63,391 nucleotides of DNA, from contig CAJURF010000013.1 in assembly GCA_910588825.1 (NCBI GenBank), forward strand, positions 1 through 63,391, in the 5' to 3' direction. Shown piece after piece: positions 61,789 to 63,391 of the stretch. This stretch comes from an uncultured Lachnospiraceae bacterium (GTDB lineage Bacteria; Bacillota; Clostridia; Lachnospirales; Lachnospiraceae). How positions within the stretch are numbered: the stretch's first letter is position 1; each line of letters starts with the position of its first letter. The position numbers and the translations under genes are program-made. The notes beneath the pieces are model-generated. The model had not been told where the DNA came from and ran no database searches. It saw only the letters and a program-made list of their open reading frames with translations.

Positions 61789-63303
61789 ATGAGTAATGAG
61801 TATGTTTTGCAGATGAAGAATATCAGCAAGACATTTCCAGGCGTAAAAGCACTGAACAATGCCTCTCTGGACCTGAAATACGGTGAAGTTCTGGCATTGT
61901 GCGGGGAAAACGGCGCTGGAAAGTCCACGTTGATGAAAGTGCTCTCCGGAGTTTATCACGCAGATGAGGGGTCCGGTGAGATTCTATATCAGGGGAAACC
62001 CGTCCGCTATAACAGCCCCATTGAGGCAAAAAATGAAGGCGTTGTGCTGATTTTCCAGGAATTGTCCCTGGTTATGGATTTAACAGTTGCAGAGAACTTA
62101 TATCTGGGCAGCCTGCCGAAAAAAAGCGGCAGGATTGACTGGAAGAAAATGAATAAGGATGCTCAAAAAGTTCTGGATGAACTGGAGTGCCCGGCAAAAC
62201 CACAGGATGTGATCTCCTCTCTGCCCATTGCCCAGCAGCAGATGGTAGAAATCGCCCGGGGAATTGCTCTGGGAGCAAAAATCCTGGTATTGGATGAGCC
62301 CACATCTTCTCTCACAGAAAAGGAGAAAAATTCTCTGTTTAAAATCATCAACAAACTGAAAGCTCAGGGCGTTGGTATGGTATATATCAGCCACAAGATG
62401 GACGAAATCTTCGAAATCAGCGACAGAGTGCTGGTCATGAGAGACGGACAGCCCACCGGTGAATTCAACACCAAAGACATTGGACTGGACCACATTGTAA
62501 ACGCCATGATCGGGCGTTCCCTGGATGACTACTATTATAAATGTAAATGGGAACCAAAAGAAGAAATCCTGAGAGTGGAAAATCTCAGCCTGAAAGGCTA
62601 TTTCAGGGACATTTCCTTTAAGGTCCACGCCGGTGAAGTGGTGGGATTCTACGGTCTGGTGGGTGCGGGACGTACTGAGATCATGGAGACCATCTTCGGC
62701 ATCCGCAAAGCAGATTCCGGAAAAGTCTTCCTGGAGGGAAAAGAACAGAAAATACACAGCAGTGTGGATGCAGTAAAAGCAAAGATCGGTTTTGTGACAG
62801 AGAACCGGAAAGAACAGGGTCTGGTACTGGAACAATCCTGCCGGGAAAACACCATTCTGGCAAAACTGCCGTGGATTTCCAAACGGGGGTTTGTGGATGA
62901 GAAGGCTACTCATGAGATTTACAAAGAATATCACGATAAGCTGCAGATTTCCACACCCAGTTCCGAGCAGGAAGTGGGAAATCTGTCCGGCGGCAACCAG
63001 CAGAAAGTGGTACTTGGCAAATGGCTGTGCATTGGGCCGAAACTGCTGATTCTGGATGAGCCCACCCGCGGTATTGATGTGGGTGCCAAATCTGAGATTT
63101 ATAAATTGATCGCCAAGATGGCAGAAGAGGAAGGAAAAGCGGTGATTATCATTTCCTCGGAAATGCCGGAAGTAATGGGCATCAGCAACCGGGTGATCAC
63201 CATCGCGGCAGGACGCCTCACCGGAGAGCTTGTGGGCGATGAGGTGACAGAAGAAAGCCTGATGAGGGGAATTTTGATTACGGATTCTACTCAGAAGGTT
63301 TGA
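61789..63303 (+). CDS. sugar ABC transporter tandem ATPase, RbsA-like (importer 2)
   Basis: 504 residues, two nucleotide-binding domains: GENGAGKSTLMKVL and ILVLDEPTSSLTEKE in the first; VGNLSGGNQQKVVLGKWL and LLILDEPTRGIDVGAKSEI in the second. GAGGAG, lying inside the last codons of the binding-protein gene, serves the ATG at 61789, so the two genes are coupled with a 4-nt gap. The remaining 88 bp of the window hold no gene; iolG, iolC or iolJ may lie beyond. Confidence 0.94.
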   Translation: MSNEYVLQMKNISKTFPGVKALNNASLDLKYGEVLALCGENGAGKSTLMKVLSGVYHADEGSGEILYQGKPVRYNSPIEAKNEGVVLIFQELSLVMDLTVAENLYLGSLPKKSGRIDWKKMNKDAQKVLDELECPAKPQDVISSLPIAQQQMVEIARGIALGAKILVLDEPTSSLTEKEKNSLFKIINKLKAQGVGMVYISHKMDEIFEISDRVLVMRDGQPTGEFNTKDIGLDHIVNAMIGRSLDDYYYKCKWEPKEEILRVENLSLKGYFRDISFKVHAGEVVGFYGLVGAGRTEIMETIFGIRKADSGKVFLEGKEQKIHSSVDAVKAKIGFVTENRKEQGLVLEQSCRENTILAKLPWISKRGFVDEKATHEIYKEYHDKLQISTPSSEQEVGNLSGGNQQKVVLGKWLCIGPKLLILDEPTRGIDVGAKSEIYKLIAKMAEEEGKAVIIISSEMPEVMGISNRVITIAAGRLTGELVGDEVTEESLMRGILITDSTQKV

Positions 63304-63391
63304 TGAATAGGATATTTGTTTTTGCAGGCAGGAGACATTCGGGAGTGTAAAATAAAGTGTGTAAGTTAGAAAACCAATAAATCTAACTGCG

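Noticed and set aside
61068..61928. 286-codon minus-strand frame opposite the importer 2 binding protein
   Set aside because: Mirror of a strongly supported lipoprotein gene; Phe/Cys-rich, no start signal.

Overview
The window looks like chromosomal DNA of a low-to-mid GC, Gram-positive, spore-forming anaerobe of the Lachnospiraceae (Clostridium cluster XIVa; a Blautia-like genus is my best guess, from protein flavour and not from any search). Supporting signs are strong AGGAGG ribosome sites, a Csp-like subtilase, AddAB, an ECF sigma factor with a DUF4179 anti-sigma protein, YesMN-type two-component regulators and several CUT2 sugar ABC importers. I saw no rRNA, tRNA, CRISPR array, phage or intact insertion sequence.

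Layout. 1-5.6 kb: Csp-like protease (-), then a TetR regulator with a BcrAB-type ABC exporter and an MFS exporter (+); two matching 19-bp operator-like sites link the regulator to the exporter genes. 5.7-11.1 kb: a liv branched-chain amino-acid importer, order livJ-H-M-G-F (-), ending with a cytidylate-kinase-like gene. 11.3-14.2 kb: ECF sigma/anti-sigma pair with an ECF-type promoter, and an MntP exporter. 14.2-21.2 kb: addB-addA. 21.3-27.0 kb: small membrane protein (+), then nadE, hslO, a probably frameshifted Rpn-type nuclease gene and a MATE exporter with a structured leader (all -). 27.2-30.1 kb: an HTH-GHKL ATPase-DUF4325 protein, a decayed NifH/NifD-like fusion remnant, a methyltransferase and unrecognised debris. 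30.2-33.8 kb: nitroreductase and a DnaQ-type exonuclease/RecD2 helicase fusion. 34.0-45.4 kb: one arabinose locus (-): YesN response regulator, YesM kinase, lipoprotein binding protein, CUT2 ATPase, two permeases, a second membrane-anchored binding protein, araA and araD; araB is absent. 45.6-47.5 kb: secreted triple-repeat protein and a lone cobI/cbiL. 47.6-63.3 kb: inositol-type locus: iolD-iolB-iolE (-), an AraC regulator (+), an rbsBAC-like importer (-), a LacI regulator (+) and a second importer with two permeases (+).

How parts may work together. The arabinose locus reads as sense (anchored binding protein plus YesMN), import, isomerise and epimerise. The inositol-type locus reads as import by two ABC systems and ring processing by IolE, IolD and IolB, under AraC and LacI regulators. 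A TTGCGTGCAA-like sequence recurs in front of iolD, araC and lacI and is the best candidate for a shared operator. The DNA-repair genes (AddAB and the exonuclease-RecD2 fusion) lie about 10 kb apart in separate transcription units.

Most calls rest on motif recognition by eye. Promoters, operators and terminators were read directly from the sequence and are predictions.
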